Counted from the stretch's first letter, positions 16,384-25,611 are shown. The stretch: DNA of 64,000 nucleotides from Aneurinibacillus sp. REN35 (GCF_041379945.2 NZ_JBFTXJ020000001.1:496001-560000), one strand, 5' to 3'. Numbers and translations: made by a program. Notes: generated by a model from the letters alone, not told the origin.

Positions 16384-17511
16384 ATGAAGCCAAGCGGTTT
16401 TGTATTTCACGAAGATTATGTAAAGCACGATACAGGCACTCAAACGTATACACTGCCCAATAAAGAGACCGTTCAAGTCGGTCTGGAGTTCGAGAACCAC
16501 TATCGTGTTCGTTATATTAAAGACATGCTTGAGAAGAGTGGTTTGCTTGCACAGATGGAAGCGTTCACGCCAAAGCCAGCGAGTGAGGAAGATTTGCTGC
16601 GTGTCCATACGCCAAGCCATATTGCACATGTGCGTGAGGTTGCACAAAAGGGACTTCGCGTCTTCGGACCGGAAGCATACGGCTGCCCGGTCTCAGAGGA
16701 GATTGCCCGGCTGTCGGCAGGCGGTGCACTAAAGGCGGTTGATATTGCGATGGGAGCAGAGCCGGGACTTTCGCAGGCCTATGCGCTGATTCGTCCGCCG
16801 GGACACCATGCATCTAGCGATCAGGCGATGGGTTTTTGCCTGTATAATAACGTGGCGATAGCCGCTCGCTACGCGCAGGATAAGTATGGACTAAGCCGGG
16901 TTGCGATTGTTGATTGGGATGTACATCATGGTAATGGAACGCAGGATATTTTCTATGAAGATGAGAGCGTTCTCTTCATCTCCCTGCATGAAGCGGAGTA
17001 TTTCCCGGTGGATACCGGCGCTGCCGAAGAGGTCGGTGCAGGTGCTGGGACTGGATATAATGTTAATATTGCGCTTCCTTCTGCGACCGGAGAGGAAGGC
17101 TATCGGCACGCATTCGAGCATATTGTTCTCCCGGTGCTGCGTGAATATAAGCCGGAGCTTCTGCTTGTCTCAGCCGGTCAGGACCCGAATGGGCTTGATC
17201 CGCTGTCCCGCATGATGGTCATGCGTCCCGGCTTCCGCTATATGGCAAAGGTGCTGCGGGAGACCGCCGAAGAAGTATGCGGCGGACGCATCGCTGTTCT
17301 GCAGGAGGGCGGCTATAGTCTTCCGTATTTGCCCATAGCCACACTTGGTGTGATCGAAGGATTGCTGGATGTTGAGACACACATCGAAGATCCGCATGTC
17401 ATTCCTGCGCGTCCGCTTACGGAAGAGGCGAAGAATGCTGTATCAGCGAGCGCTGCCGCACAAGCGGCCTACTGGAACTGCCTGCGGGATACAATGCAGG
17501 TGAAATCATAA
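16384..17511 (+). CDS. histone-deacetylase-family amidohydrolase, probable acetylpolyamine deacetylase
   Basis: The 375-residue protein is a full arginase/deacetylase-fold enzyme. R-P-P-G-H-H-A (about 137-143) supplies the catalytic His pair. D-W-D-V-H-H-G-N-G-T (about 177-186) supplies the zinc ligands Asp179 and His181. G-Q-D-P-N-G-L-D-P-L supplies Asp267. E-G-G-Y supplies the glycine-rich loop. Bacterial members remove acetyl groups from acetylpolyamines or other small amides. It lies 30 bases after the polyamine permease and 31 before the nitrilase gene, so it should deacetylate an imported polyamine. AAGGAGG precedes the ATG. An acetoin-utilisation AcuC role is less likely, as acuA and acuB are absent. 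Confidence 0.85.
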   Translation: MKPSGFVFHEDYVKHDTGTQTYTLPNKETVQVGLEFENHYRVRYIKDMLEKSGLLAQMEAFTPKPASEEDLLRVHTPSHIAHVREVAQKGLRVFGPEAYGCPVSEEIARLSAGGALKAVDIAMGAEPGLSQAYALIRPPGHHASSDQAMGFCLYNNVAIAARYAQDKYGLSRVAIVDWDVHHGNGTQDIFYEDESVLFISLHEAEYFPVDTGAAEEVGAGAGTGYNVNIALPSATGEEGYRHAFEHIVLPVLREYKPELLLVSAGQDPNGLDPLSRMMVMRPGFRYMAKVLRETAEEVCGGRIAVLQEGGYSLPYLPIATLGVIEGLLDVETHIEDPHVIPARPLTEEAKNAVSASAAAQAAYWNCLRDTMQVKS

Positions 17512-17542
17512 GCGATACAGAGAGTGGATCGGAGGGTATGAC

Positions 17543-18439
17543 ATGAATACCAAGGTAACGATCGGATTGATTCAAGCTGCATGCGGAGAAGACAGAGAGG
17601 CGAATGTGGAGGCTGCCATATCTTCTGTACGGGAAGCAGCCGTCCGTGGAGCGCAGATCATCTGCCTGCAAGAGTTATTTGATGCCCAGTATTTTCCCCA
17701 GACGGTTGATGTTAAGGGCTATGAACTAGCTGAGCCAATCGGTAGCGAGACGCTGCAGCGGATGGGGCGCTTAGCACAAGAGCTTGCGGTTGTGCTGATT
17801 GTACCGGTCTATGAAAAGGCGGCCCGCGGCTTGTATTTTAATAGTGCGGTAGTATTTGATGCGGATGGAACGTATTTGGGAACAACACGAAAAAATCATA
17901 TTCCTGACGGCCCGCAGTATCATGAGAAGTATTATTTTGTTCCGGGCAATACAGGCTATCCGGTATACAAAACCCGCTATGGAACGATTGGAATCGGCAT
18001 TTGCTGGGATGAATGGTTTCCTGAGGTAGCGCGAATTCTGGCGCTGCAAGGAGCCGAGATTTTGTTCTATCCGTCCGCGATTGGCTCTGAGCCCGACCAT
18101 CCTGAATTCTCAACCCGTCATATTTGGGAGAAGGCGATCTCGGCCCACAGCATTGCCAACGGCGTATTTGTGGCCGCTGTAAACCGGGTCGGTATTGAGA
18201 GGGAGATGACATTTTACGGCGGAAGCTTCATCAGCAATCCGCTCGGTGAGATTATGCAGTCACTGGACGCTGACCAAGGAATTCTGCTGCAGGAAGTAAA
18301 CTTAGCAGAGATTGACTTTGCCCGTAACCTGCTTCAGTTCCTGCGCGACCGACGACCCGATACATATGGTTTGCTGCAACAGCAGGAATCTATCCCCGTC
18401 CGCTGTTCACCTGCCAGTCGAATAATGGAGAGGAATTAA
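17543..18439 (+). CDS. aguB: carbon-nitrogen hydrolase, N-carbamoylputrescine-amidase-like
   Basis: The 298-residue nitrilase-superfamily enzyme has the catalytic triad in place: Glu44 (C-L-Q-E-L-F), Lys117 (R-K-N-H-I-P-D) and Cys154 (I-G-I-C-W-D-E-W-F-P-E). The stretch with PQYHEKYYFVPG and the GICWDEWFPE box closely resemble N-carbamoylputrescine amidase, which releases putrescine, CO2 and ammonia. No agmatine deiminase (aguA) lies beside it in this window. In this operon it may act on another carbamoyl or amide derivative made after deacetylation. A terminator follows at 18444-18484. Confidence 0.82.
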   Translation: MNTKVTIGLIQAACGEDREANVEAAISSVREAAVRGAQIICLQELFDAQYFPQTVDVKGYELAEPIGSETLQRMGRLAQELAVVLIVPVYEKAARGLYFNSAVVFDADGTYLGTTRKNHIPDGPQYHEKYYFVPGNTGYPVYKTRYGTIGIGICWDEWFPEVARILALQGAEILFYPSAIGSEPDHPEFSTRHIWEKAISAHSIANGVFVAAVNRVGIEREMTFYGGSFISNPLGEIMQSLDADQGILLQEVNLAEIDFARNLLQFLRDRRPDTYGLLQQQESIPVRCSPASRIMERN

Positions 18440-18443
18440 AGAG

Positions 18444-18484
18444 AAAACCCGGTTCAGCCGTCTAAGCTGATACCGGGTTTTGTT
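18444..18484. terminator. intrinsic terminator ending the polyamine operon
   Basis: AAAACCCGGT (18444-18453) pairs with ACCGGGTTTT (18472-18481), with TCAGC/GCTGA continuing the stem. T-rich sequence on both sides lets it also serve the convergent gene ending at 18521. Confidence 0.85.
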
Positions 18485-18520
18485 GTGTGATACAATAAAA
18501 ATGAACAACACGTCTTCTAT

Positions 18521-18823
18521 TTATACGATCACTTGATTTCTCAAGGTTTTCTTCAACTCTTTTTTGAGGCGTGGATCGACAGTTTTAGCATCCATAATCT
18601 GTCCGTATGCCCGGCGCAAGGCTGGCCAGTAAAAGGCGTTATTGCGCTCAGGTTCCGTCTCCAAAAATTCGATGTAATGCTTAACTGCTTGGTCGGTGAG
18701 CGGTTTTTTCAGCATTTCATCTGTGACGTATACCATCTTTCTTTTTTGTTCATCTCTGTACGCGACATATGAGAAACCGACAATGATACTGAACATTAAA
18801 AGTATGCATAGGAACTGCATCAT
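18521..18823 (-). CDS. small membrane-anchored hypothetical protein, 100 residues
   Basis: One N-terminal membrane segment (about 3-22) is followed by a charged cytosolic domain with many Lys/Glu and the segment YWPALRRAYGQIMDA. GAAGAGG lies upstream of the ATG pair. I recognise no family. It is divergent from the dynamin gene, with a gap of about 150 bases, and convergent with the polyamine operon. Confidence 0.6.
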   Translation of the reverse strand: MMQFLCILLMFSIIVGFSYVAYRDEQKRKMVYVTDEMLKKPLTDQAVKHYIEFLETEPERNNAFYWPALRRAYGQIMDAKTVDPRLKKELKKTLRNQVIV

Positions 18824-18971
18824 CGCTTCTTACCTCTTCTTTCATCTTGACATGATCTTTGTATTAGCCATGCCACAGCATAGCAGAAAATATACGTTTT
18901 TGCACGCTAAATTTCATTATTTAACAAAATCTTCAAGAATACGTTATCGTGGGAAGTGTGGTAAATCCATT

Positions 18972-21900
18972 ATGTTTATACCCAAGAGCCATTTTACTCA
19001 GACAGCCATTCGAAAACGAGTCAAAACTCAGAAGATTTCGCCTGAGCAGGCAGCCGTGCGCTTACGTTCGCTACAGGCACAGTTTGTACGGATTGGAGAT
19101 AACGTGCGGATGAAGCGCTGCGAGGAATTGCTGCAGAAGGCGGAGAGCGCGGAGTTCACCATTGCTTTTTGCGGGCATTTCTCAGCAGGCAAATCAACGA
19201 TGATCAATGAGTTGATGGGCGAAGACCTGCTGCCGACCAATCCGATTCCAACCAGCGCCAATGTGGTGAAAGTAAAGACGGGGCCTGCATATGCTGCCGT
19301 GACATTCAAAGGACAGGGGAGCAAGGTATTTCCTTATCCGTATGATCATAAAGAGATTCAAGCATATTGTACGGACGGTGATCAGGTGAATCGTGTTGAG
19401 ATTTCCCATCCGAATGACCAGCTTCCAAAAGGGGTGGCGATTCTTGATACACCTGGCATTGACTCTACAGAAGATGCGCACCGTGTAGCCGCTGAATCCA
19501 TGCTGCATACAGCAGATATTGTATTGTATATGACCGACTATAATCACGTACAGTCCCGGTTGAATGGCGAATTTATTGCTATGTTGCAGGAAAGAATGAA
19601 GCCCACATGGCTTTTGGTCAACCAAATTGATAAGCATGTGGCATTCGAAGTGGATTTTGCTGCGTTTGCCGACAGGATCACCACAGCGTTTGCAGGACGA
19701 GGCATCGCTACAAATGAACTTTTTTTCACAACCGTTCGTGAACCCAAGCATCCGCATAACGATCTGTCGCGTTTGAAAGAGCGTCTTGCCAGCGCGATTG
19801 CCGAGGCGCCTGTTAGAATCGTAGACACCGTGCTTACGGAGGCGCATCTGCTTGTGCGTGACCATCTTGCCTGGCGCGAGGCCGCCAGACAGGAGGAAAT
19901 CGACGGATACAAGATGACGCTTGGGGATGATCGCTTCTCGGATGAGGAACGACTTGCTCGTGAGCAGGCGGAGACAGCCGCACGGGAACAGGCGCTAACC
20001 GATGAGATAGAGCGCTTCGAACAGGAATTCTGGGCTCAATTTGACCAGTTGTTTGCGAATGCAAATCTAATGCCATATCATACGCGTGAGCTGGCTCGTT
20101 CGTTCGTCGAATCCCAGCAGTTGAGCTTTCGTGTCGGACGACTGTTTTCAAACCGGCGGACCAAGGAGGAACGTGCGCGGCGCCTGACCCGTTTTCATAA
20201 GGAGGTAAGTGAGAATGCGGCGACATATATTGATATTCATTTAAAGAAGCTGCTGCTTGATCATTTGCTGCGCTTTGAGATTGAAGAGGAGCATCTGCGT
20301 CGCTCGGTTTATGAGATGCAGGTTCCACTTACGGAGGAGCTGCTGCTTAGCGTTATAAATCGCGGTGCATTGTTCAGTACGGAATATATGGTCCGCTACG
20401 GCTCTTTTGTGATTGAGGCGATACGTAAGCAATATGCTGAATCGACAAAGCAGCTGATAGCGGAAGTGGTACGGTATTTGCAAAAGCATCAGCAACAGAA
20501 AAAAGAGAGACTGGCCAATAAACGATGGGAGCTGGAAGAGAAACGGGCAGCGCTGCAGGCGCTTCGCTCTATTGAAGCTGGACAATGGCGTGCCTATGAG
20601 GAGCTGCTTCATGTCCTTGCCGGAGCAGAAGAGACAGAAGAAGGGCCAACCTCCGGAGAAATGAAGGAACAGGGGAAAGCCCGTGCCTTTCAAGCGTCTG
20701 AACAGGCGTCGCGGACATCTCGGGTGCTGCCGCGCGTACATATTGGACGTGTGCAGGAGAAGCGGCATACGAAACGGACACCACATAAAGATATGCGAGC
20801 CCATGTACATCAAGCAATAAAGGCCCTTAAAGCAAGCGCGCAAACGCTGCATCCCCTTCCTGGATTTCAGCGGATGGCAGAAGACATGCAGGAACGTGCG
20901 CGGCGCATGGATGGACAGCAATATACGATTGCATTATTCGGGGCTTTCAGTGCCGGCAAATCCTCATTTGCGAATGCGTTGTTAGGTGACAGTGTACTCC
21001 CCGTCTCGCCGCATCCAACCACTGCCGCGATTAATCATGTGCTGCCGCCGACAGCTGAACATCCGCACGGTACTGTTCTTGTTGTATGTAAAGATGAAGC
21101 ACAAATCCTAAACGATATGAATCAAGCGCTTGAAATTGCGGAGCAGCAGGTACGTTCGATAGAAGAACTCGGCGTGCTGCTTGATGCGCATGAACAATAC
21201 ATACAGCAGGCAAAAGAAGCGGAGCAAGAGGAGGATTCGGTAGAGGGAGAGGGCGCAGAGAATGAGGACGAGGAGCTGCGCGACCCGTTGGAGTTGCTTC
21301 GGGACGAACAGCTCTACTTTCTCCAGGCAGTATATCGTGGCTGGCCGCAGATGCATGAAGGATTAGGCACGGAGCGAGCGGTCACACTCGATGAGCTGTC
21401 GCCGTTTGTAACTATAGAAGAGCAGGCATGTTTTGTAGAGCGGGTGCTGCTGTATTATGATAGTCCGCTGACGCGTCAAGGCGTTATCCTTATCGATACA
21501 CCAGGTGCAGGGTCCATGAATGCCCGTCATACGGACGTGGCGTTCAGCCATATTAAGCATGCGGATGCGGTCGTGTTCGTGACATACTATAATCATGCCT
21601 TTTCGCGTGCTGACCGTGAGTTTCTTATTCAGTTGGGCCGCGTAAAAGAATACTTTGCCAAAGACAAGATGTTTTTCATTATCAATGCCTCTGATTTGGC
21701 TGCGACGGAGGAAGAGGTTAACGGAGTGCTTGCCCATGTGGAACGCAACCTGCTAGCCTGCGGTATCCGAAATGCCCGACTCTATCCTGTATCCAGCCAG
21801 ATTGGCATGCTCTCAGCACGTCAGGCGCAAGGGGTATTAACCGATGAAGAGGAAGTGTTGTATCGGAAGCTGACAGGCGTCGCTCCTGACGCTGCATTGC

Positions 21901-22850
21901 TTGCACCTGAGGCCGGCCGATTTTTCTCAGGTGTATCACTGTTTGAAGAGGATTTCCGCTCCTTTGTGGCTGATGAGCTGGTAGCCGCGGCAGCAGGAGC
22001 AGCGTATGAAGAGGTAGGACGCGCTCTTCGTATGCTTGGCTCTTGGCGCAGTGAGGCGAAAGCGGAAGAGAGGGAGCGTATCTACAGAGAAGAGCAGACA
22101 CGCCGGGCTTATGACAAGACCCGAGCAGCGATAGAAGCTGTAGACACCGATATTGAACGAGGGCTGATCGCACAGGAGATTGAAGAGCTGACCTATTATG
22201 TGAAACAGCGGGTATTTTATCGGTACTTCGATGAATTTAAATTAATCTTTAACGTTCCGGCATTTTCAGATAAGACGCAAAGCATGGAAACGCTGTTGCG
22301 CCGGTACACAAATGAGATGATTCGGTTTGTGGCATTTGATTTGGCGCAGGAGATGCGGGCGACGTCGCTGCGCATGGAGACGTTTCTTACCCATACGCTT
22401 GCGGGCATTCATCGGCGCGTGGAGCGGGAGGTTGGACGTCATGATGAAGGGCTTGTTTTTTCTTCCTATACCACATGGGATGTTGCTTCTCCATCCTTTG
22501 CACCAGGTCTGCACGAATGGAATGCGACAACGTTTGCAGACTTGTTAGCGCCATACAAAGACCGTACGACATTCTTCACCGAGGATGGCGTCGTGAAGTT
22601 GCGTGATGAGTTAGAGGCGCGGCTTCGTGAGCCAGTTAGCGCGTACGTTACTGCATGTGAGCAGCAAATGAAAGAAGTCTATCTTCCCTTATTTGATAAG
22701 GAAATAACCCGGATGCATAAAGAATGGGAAAGGCTGGTGCACGAATACTTCGAAGGCAAGCTCTCCGTATTGGCGGAAGCAGGAGATGCCCGTGCGCTTG
22801 ATGAAGCATATGAGGCAGTGCGCAAGCATTATGGGAGTCAAAACACATAA
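18972..22850 (+). CDS. dynA: double dynamin-like GTPase (DynA type)
   Basis: The 1,292-residue protein consists of two fused dynamin-like halves, the architecture of Bacillus DynA, which tethers and fuses membranes and helps against membrane stress and phage. Half 1 has the P-loop G-H-F-S-A-G-K-S-T (about 63) and G3 D-T-P-G-I-D-S. Half 2 has the P-loop G-A-F-S-A-G-K-S-S (about 657) and G3 D-T-P-G-A-G-S. Long helical stretches rich in Glu/Arg/Gln separate and follow the GTPase domains. An acidic insertion of about 30 residues (EQEEDSVEGEGAENEDEE region) sits inside the second GTPase half. The frame opens at 18696, over the divergent gene. The ATG at 18972 puts the first P-loop where it lies in homologues, though its ribosome site is weak. 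Confidence 0.85.
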   Translation: MFIPKSHFTQTAIRKRVKTQKISPEQAAVRLRSLQAQFVRIGDNVRMKRCEELLQKAESAEFTIAFCGHFSAGKSTMINELMGEDLLPTNPIPTSANVVKVKTGPAYAAVTFKGQGSKVFPYPYDHKEIQAYCTDGDQVNRVEISHPNDQLPKGVAILDTPGIDSTEDAHRVAAESMLHTADIVLYMTDYNHVQSRLNGEFIAMLQERMKPTWLLVNQIDKHVAFEVDFAAFADRITTAFAGRGIATNELFFTTVREPKHPHNDLSRLKERLASAIAEAPVRIVDTVLTEAHLLVRDHLAWREAARQEEIDGYKMTLGDDRFSDEERLAREQAETAAREQALTDEIERFEQEFWAQFDQLFANANLMPYHTRELARSFVESQQLSFRVGRLFSNRRTKEERARRLTRFHKEVSENAATYIDIHLKKLLLDHLLRFEIEEEHLRRSVYEMQVPLTEELLLSVINRGALFSTEYMVRYGSFVIEAIRKQYAESTKQLIAEVVRYLQKHQQQKKERLANKRWELEEKRAALQALRSIEAGQWRAYEELLHVLAGAEETEEGPTSGEMKEQGKARAFQASEQASRTSRVLPRVHIGRVQEKRHTKRTPHKDMRAHVHQAIKALKASAQTLHPLPGFQRMAEDMQERARRMDGQQYTIALFGAFSAGKSSFANALLGDSVLPVSPHPTTAAINHVLPPTAEHPHGTVLVVCKDEAQILNDMNQALEIAEQQVRSIEELGVLLDAHEQYIQQAKEAEQEEDSVEGEGAENEDEELRDPLELLRDEQLYFLQAVYRGWPQMHEGLGTERAVTLDELSPFVTIEEQACFVERVLLYYDSPLTRQGVILIDTPGAGSMNARHTDVAFSHIKHADAVVFVTYYNHAFSRADREFLIQLGRVKEYFAKDKMFFIINASDLAATEEEVNGVLAHVERNLLACGIRNARLYPVSSQIGMLSARQAQGVLTDEEEVLYRKLTGVAPDAALLAPEAGRFFSGVSLFEEDFRSFVADELVAAAAGAAYEEVGRALRMLGSWRSEAKAEERERIYREEQTRRAYDKTRAAIEAVDTDIERGLIAQEIEELTYYVKQRVFYRYFDEFKLIFNVPAFSDKTQSMETLLRRYTNEMIRFVAFDLAQEMRATSLRMETFLTHTLAGIHRRVEREVGRHDEGLVFSSYTTWDVASPSFAPGLHEWNATTFADLLAPYKDRTTFFTEDGVVKLRDELEARLREPVSAYVTACEQQMKEVYLPLFDKEITRMHKEWERLVHEYFEGKLSVLAEAGDARALDEAYEAVRKHYGSQNT

Positions 22851-22948
22851 ATACTGTACAAATATTGTCTAATTCGCTATACTAAAGGGGAATAAAGTAT
22901 GTCCCCTTTTAGCCATTCTATCGTGGTAGTTAGTGTGGCTTGGTGATC

Positions 22949-22971
22949 GCCCCGGATTCGGGGCTTTTTTT
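22949..22971 (+). terminator. intrinsic terminator of the dynamin gene
   Basis: GCCCCG-GATT-CGGGGC is followed by seven T residues. A second, weaker hairpin (AAAGGGGA ... TCCCCTTTT, about 22884-22910) precedes it. Confidence 0.88.
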
Positions 22972-23006
22972 GTGCGCGCAAAATGATAGGAGGAAGAGGT
23001 GAGAGG

Positions 23007-24155
23007 ATGCAAACGATGATAGAAATATGGGGGAGTATGCTTGCTCTGGTATGGACGGTATTGGCTGTTCTTGCCCTGCCCGGCTTGCTGCGTATTCCAA
23101 GGCTGCCGGATGCTGTCGAGAAAAGAGAGGAAGGCCCATTGATCTCGGTAATTCTTGCTGCTAGGAACGAAGAAGACAAAATTGAGCAAACACTCTTATC
23201 TTTACTAGAAAATAATTATGTAAACTTTGAAATCGTTGCTGTAGATGATCGATCTGATGATTGCACCGGTGAAATAATGGAGAAGGTGTGTCAAAAGTCT
23301 CCACGGCTTACTGTGATCCATGTTACGGATCTGCCGAGCGGATGGCTGGGCAAAAATTATGCCCTCTACCTTGGCGCGCAGCAGGCGCGGGGCAAGTGGC
23401 TGCTGTTTACAGATGGCGACGTATGGTTTGCATCGGATGCGTTGTCCCGGGCTGTCTATTATGCCGAGAAGCATGATGCTGATCATTTGGTCATACCTCC
23501 GCGTATGAAGTTGAGGGGATATTGGCTGATGGGGCTTGTCGCGTTCTTTATTTTTAATCTTACGCTCTTTTTTCGTCCGCAAAATGCCATCAATCCACGC
23601 TCCCAAGCACATATGGGGGTAGGAGCATTTAATATGCTGCGGCGTGATGTATATGAAGCAGTTGGAACGCATCAGGCGCTTGCGCTTCGTCCTGATGATG
23701 ATTTACGGTTAGGACGATTGGTAAAAGAAAAGGGGTTTCGTCAGCATTTCATCCCAGCCCGTCACTTTGCTGAGGTGGAATGGTATCCGACGCTTACAGA
23801 AATGGCACATGGGCTTGAGAAAAATGCATTGGCCCCATTTCGCTATTCCATCCCTCTGCTTCTTTTTGGCATGCTTCCTTTGTTCCTATTGTATGTCTCC
23901 CCGTTTGTTGCGCCGTTCGCTACAGAAGGGGGACTGCGGCTGATATACTTGTATTGTTTGGGAGTGATGTTTGCTCTGTACGTGCTCACTGGCGTATTCA
24001 CGCAGCTGCCTGTCCACCATTTTCTTACACTTCCGGTTTCGGTTCTGTTGTTTATTTATATGCTCGTTCGGGCAGCGTTGCTTGCCTGGCGTCGCGGAGG
24101 GATTCATTGGCGCGGTACGTTTTATTCGCTTAAAGAGCTGCGCAAACAGCGGTAA
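23007..24155 (+). CDS. membrane glycosyltransferase, family 2
   Basis: The 382-residue protein has an N-terminal membrane segment and a GT-A domain from about 40. Motifs are S-V-I-L-A-A-R-N-E-E, V-A-V-D-D-R-S-D-D, F-T-D-G-D-V (the metal-binding DxD equivalent) and the acceptor-side R-P-D-D-D-L-R-L-G-R. Three or more membrane segments follow at the C-terminus. The layout resembles CrtQ/HpnB-type glycosyltransferases acting on lipid acceptors such as carotenoids or hopanoids; no such genes are near, so the acceptor is open. An ATG at 22983 is also in frame, but AGAGGTGA fits the ATG at 23007 better. Confidence 0.78.
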   Translation: MQTMIEIWGSMLALVWTVLAVLALPGLLRIPRLPDAVEKREEGPLISVILAARNEEDKIEQTLLSLLENNYVNFEIVAVDDRSDDCTGEIMEKVCQKSPRLTVIHVTDLPSGWLGKNYALYLGAQQARGKWLLFTDGDVWFASDALSRAVYYAEKHDADHLVIPPRMKLRGYWLMGLVAFFIFNLTLFFRPQNAINPRSQAHMGVGAFNMLRRDVYEAVGTHQALALRPDDDLRLGRLVKEKGFRQHFIPARHFAEVEWYPTLTEMAHGLEKNALAPFRYSIPLLLFGMLPLFLLYVSPFVAPFATEGGLRLIYLYCLGVMFALYVLTGVFTQLPVHHFLTLPVSVLLFIYMLVRAALLAWRRGGIHWRGTFYSLKELRKQR

Positions 24156-24166
24156 TCTAACCATAG

Positions 24167-24217
24167 AGCCAGAGCATCTCTTCGTCAGCCATCGAAGGAA
24201 TGTGCTGGCTTTTTTTG
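24167..24217 (+). terminator. intrinsic terminator
   Basis: AGCCAG (24167-24172) pairs with CTGGCT (24205-24210) around a partly structured loop, followed by seven T residues. It ends the glycosyltransferase transcript. Confidence 0.75.
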
Positions 24218-24271
24218 GCATCGATATTGCATATATCTAATGAGTAGCAGCAGAATACTAGGAGGGATAGC

Positions 24272-25192
24272 GTGTCTGTCGGAAAGAAAGTCATTATGGC
24301 TGATGTATCGTTATTAGGAATTGCTCTTGCGTGGGGGTATACATTTGTTTTGACAAAGGATTTATTGAATGAAACATCTCCGTTGTTCCTTACGGGAGCA
24401 CGATTTCTTCTCGCCGCATTACTTCTTTTATGTTTTAAGTATAATGCCTTAAAAAAGGCAGGCTGGAACGTCTGGAAAAGAGGCATACAGTGCGGGATTC
24501 CACTATGGGCCGGCTTTGCGCTGCAGACAGTGGGAATTGCGCATACAACACCGGGCAAGGCAGGCGTACTTACCGGCACGGTAGTCATTATCGTTCCGCT
24601 GCTTTCTTTTATTATCATGAGATCTGCTGTACCCAAAGGGGCTGTTATCGGAAGCTTGCTGACATTCTGTGGTCTGGCGCTGCTTTCGTGGGACGGAGGT
24701 ACACTGTACATGAGCGGCGGGGATTTGCTGGTTCTCTTATGTGCCGTATGTTTTGCCATCCATATTTTATTGGTGGATCGTATATACAAGCAGAAGGAGT
24801 CGTTTGATGATCTGATTTTTATTATGATTCAGCTTCTCGTCGTAGGTGTCATCAGCTTACCGCTTGCCTTTTGGTTTGAGCCGCTTCCGCAATTGCTGAG
24901 TGCGTATGGCTGGTTTGCCTTCGGATTTGATCTATTGATTGGCACGCTGCTGGCCTATATTGTCCAGATCAAGGCGCAGCAGTATTCACCACCTGCCCAC
25001 GTGAGCCTGCTGCTTTCACTGGAATCCTTTTTTGCCTTTCTATTTTCATGGCTGCTGTGGGGTGAGGTGATTACCAGCTCGATTATCATCGGTATTTTTC
25101 TTATTCTGTTTGGCATCCTTGTTACGGAGGCGTCTAGTATTTTTCGTCCACTAAAGGAAACGTCTGCAGGAAAAGAGGCAGACATCAGATAA
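24272..25192 (+). CDS. EamA/DMT family transporter
   Basis: The 306-residue protein consists of ten membrane segments in two EamA repeats. The first contains W-G-Y-T-F-V-L-T-K-D and T-G-A-R-F-L-L-A-A, the second ends SLESFFAFLFSWLLWGE. These are drug/metabolite-type exporters of unknown substrate. The start is GTG, with AGGAGGG six bases upstream. It is a single-gene unit before the vgb leader. Confidence 0.82.
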   Translation: MSVGKKVIMADVSLLGIALAWGYTFVLTKDLLNETSPLFLTGARFLLAALLLLCFKYNALKKAGWNVWKRGIQCGIPLWAGFALQTVGIAHTTPGKAGVLTGTVVIIVPLLSFIIMRSAVPKGAVIGSLLTFCGLALLSWDGGTLYMSGGDLLVLLCAVCFAIHILLVDRIYKQKESFDDLIFIMIQLLVVGVISLPLAFWFEPLPQLLSAYGWFAFGFDLLIGTLLAYIVQIKAQQYSPPAHVSLLLSLESFFAFLFSWLLWGEVITSSIIIGIFLILFGILVTEASSIFRPLKETSAGKEADIR

Positions 25193-25287
25193 TTGTCTTT
25201 TGCCTTGGAGTGGCGTAACATTGATAGATATAGGATGTGTCATGGCGGCAGTGGAATCGCAAATTGCAAAATTATCGCTAAAAAGTG

Positions 25288-25316
25288 TTGACTCTGAGGG
25301 CTGAATGTTGTGTAAT
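25288..25316 (+). promoter_or_regulatory. predicted promoter for the streptogramin lyase leader
   Basis: TTGACT (25288-25293), a 17-base spacer and TGTAAT (25311-25316) make a good sigma-A promoter. Transcription from about 25323 would give a leader of roughly 320 bases before the vgb-like start. Confidence 0.6.
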
Positions 25317-25486
25317 GGTGTTACCAAAATACGGAAGGGTGAATAGAGTACATGATTCAATAATCCTGACTTACGAAAACAATCGTGATAGATAATATGA
25401 ATAGGCTCAGCAGGCTTATCTCTTCTGTTATACCTGCCTGTCTTCTTTTCTATTATTTATAGCGAACGTTTCTCTGAGGTAGGATT

Positions 25487-25507
25487 ATGATGATGTACAT
25501 TACATAG
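25487..25507 (+). CDS. putative leader peptide MMMYIT in the vgb leader
   Basis: GAGGT lies six bases before three consecutive ATG codons, followed by TAC ATT ACA TAG. This gives a six-residue peptide (or four to six, depending on the ATG used). It lies 60 bases before a terminator hairpin. Short peptides of this kind serve as ribosome-stalling sensors in front of ribosome-targeting-antibiotic resistance genes. That role is inferred here from position only. Confidence 0.4.
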   Translation: MMMYIT

Positions 25508-25527
25508 AGGTAAAGATAGGCCGCTGC

Positions 25528-25611
25528 ATGAAGAAAATAAAGCGCCTTCTTTCGTCTATAGTTACGTCGCCTCCTGCCTCGGAAATGAGCGTAGGAGGCT
25601 TTTTTGTGTGA
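25528..25611 (+). CDS. putative 27-codon upstream frame across the terminator
   Basis: The ATG at 25528 opens a frame of 27 codons (M-K-K-I-K-R-L-L-S-S start) that reads through the terminator hairpin and stops at TGA 25609-25611, 34 bases before vgb. An ATAGG-like site is weakly placed. Translation through the hairpin would prevent it from forming. It may be a second sensor frame or chance. Confidence 0.3.
   Translation: MKKIKRLLSSIVTSPPASEMSVGGFFV
25569..25606 (+). terminator. leader terminator (attenuator) before vgb
   Basis: GCCTCCT (25569-25575) pairs with AGGAGGC (25593-25599), with CTC/GAG continuing the stem, followed by six T residues. It lies between the predicted promoter and the vgb start rather than after a gene, so it should act as an attenuator. 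Upstream, GGC-C-GCT (about 25519-25525) can pair with AGCGCC (about 25551-25556), a possible competing fold. Confidence 0.75.

Noticed and set aside
19194-20921. Long antisense frames opposite the dynamin gene
   Set aside because: They mirror a conserved two-domain GTPase gene, lack ribosome sites, and read as low-quality protein (Cys/His/Arg-rich shadows).
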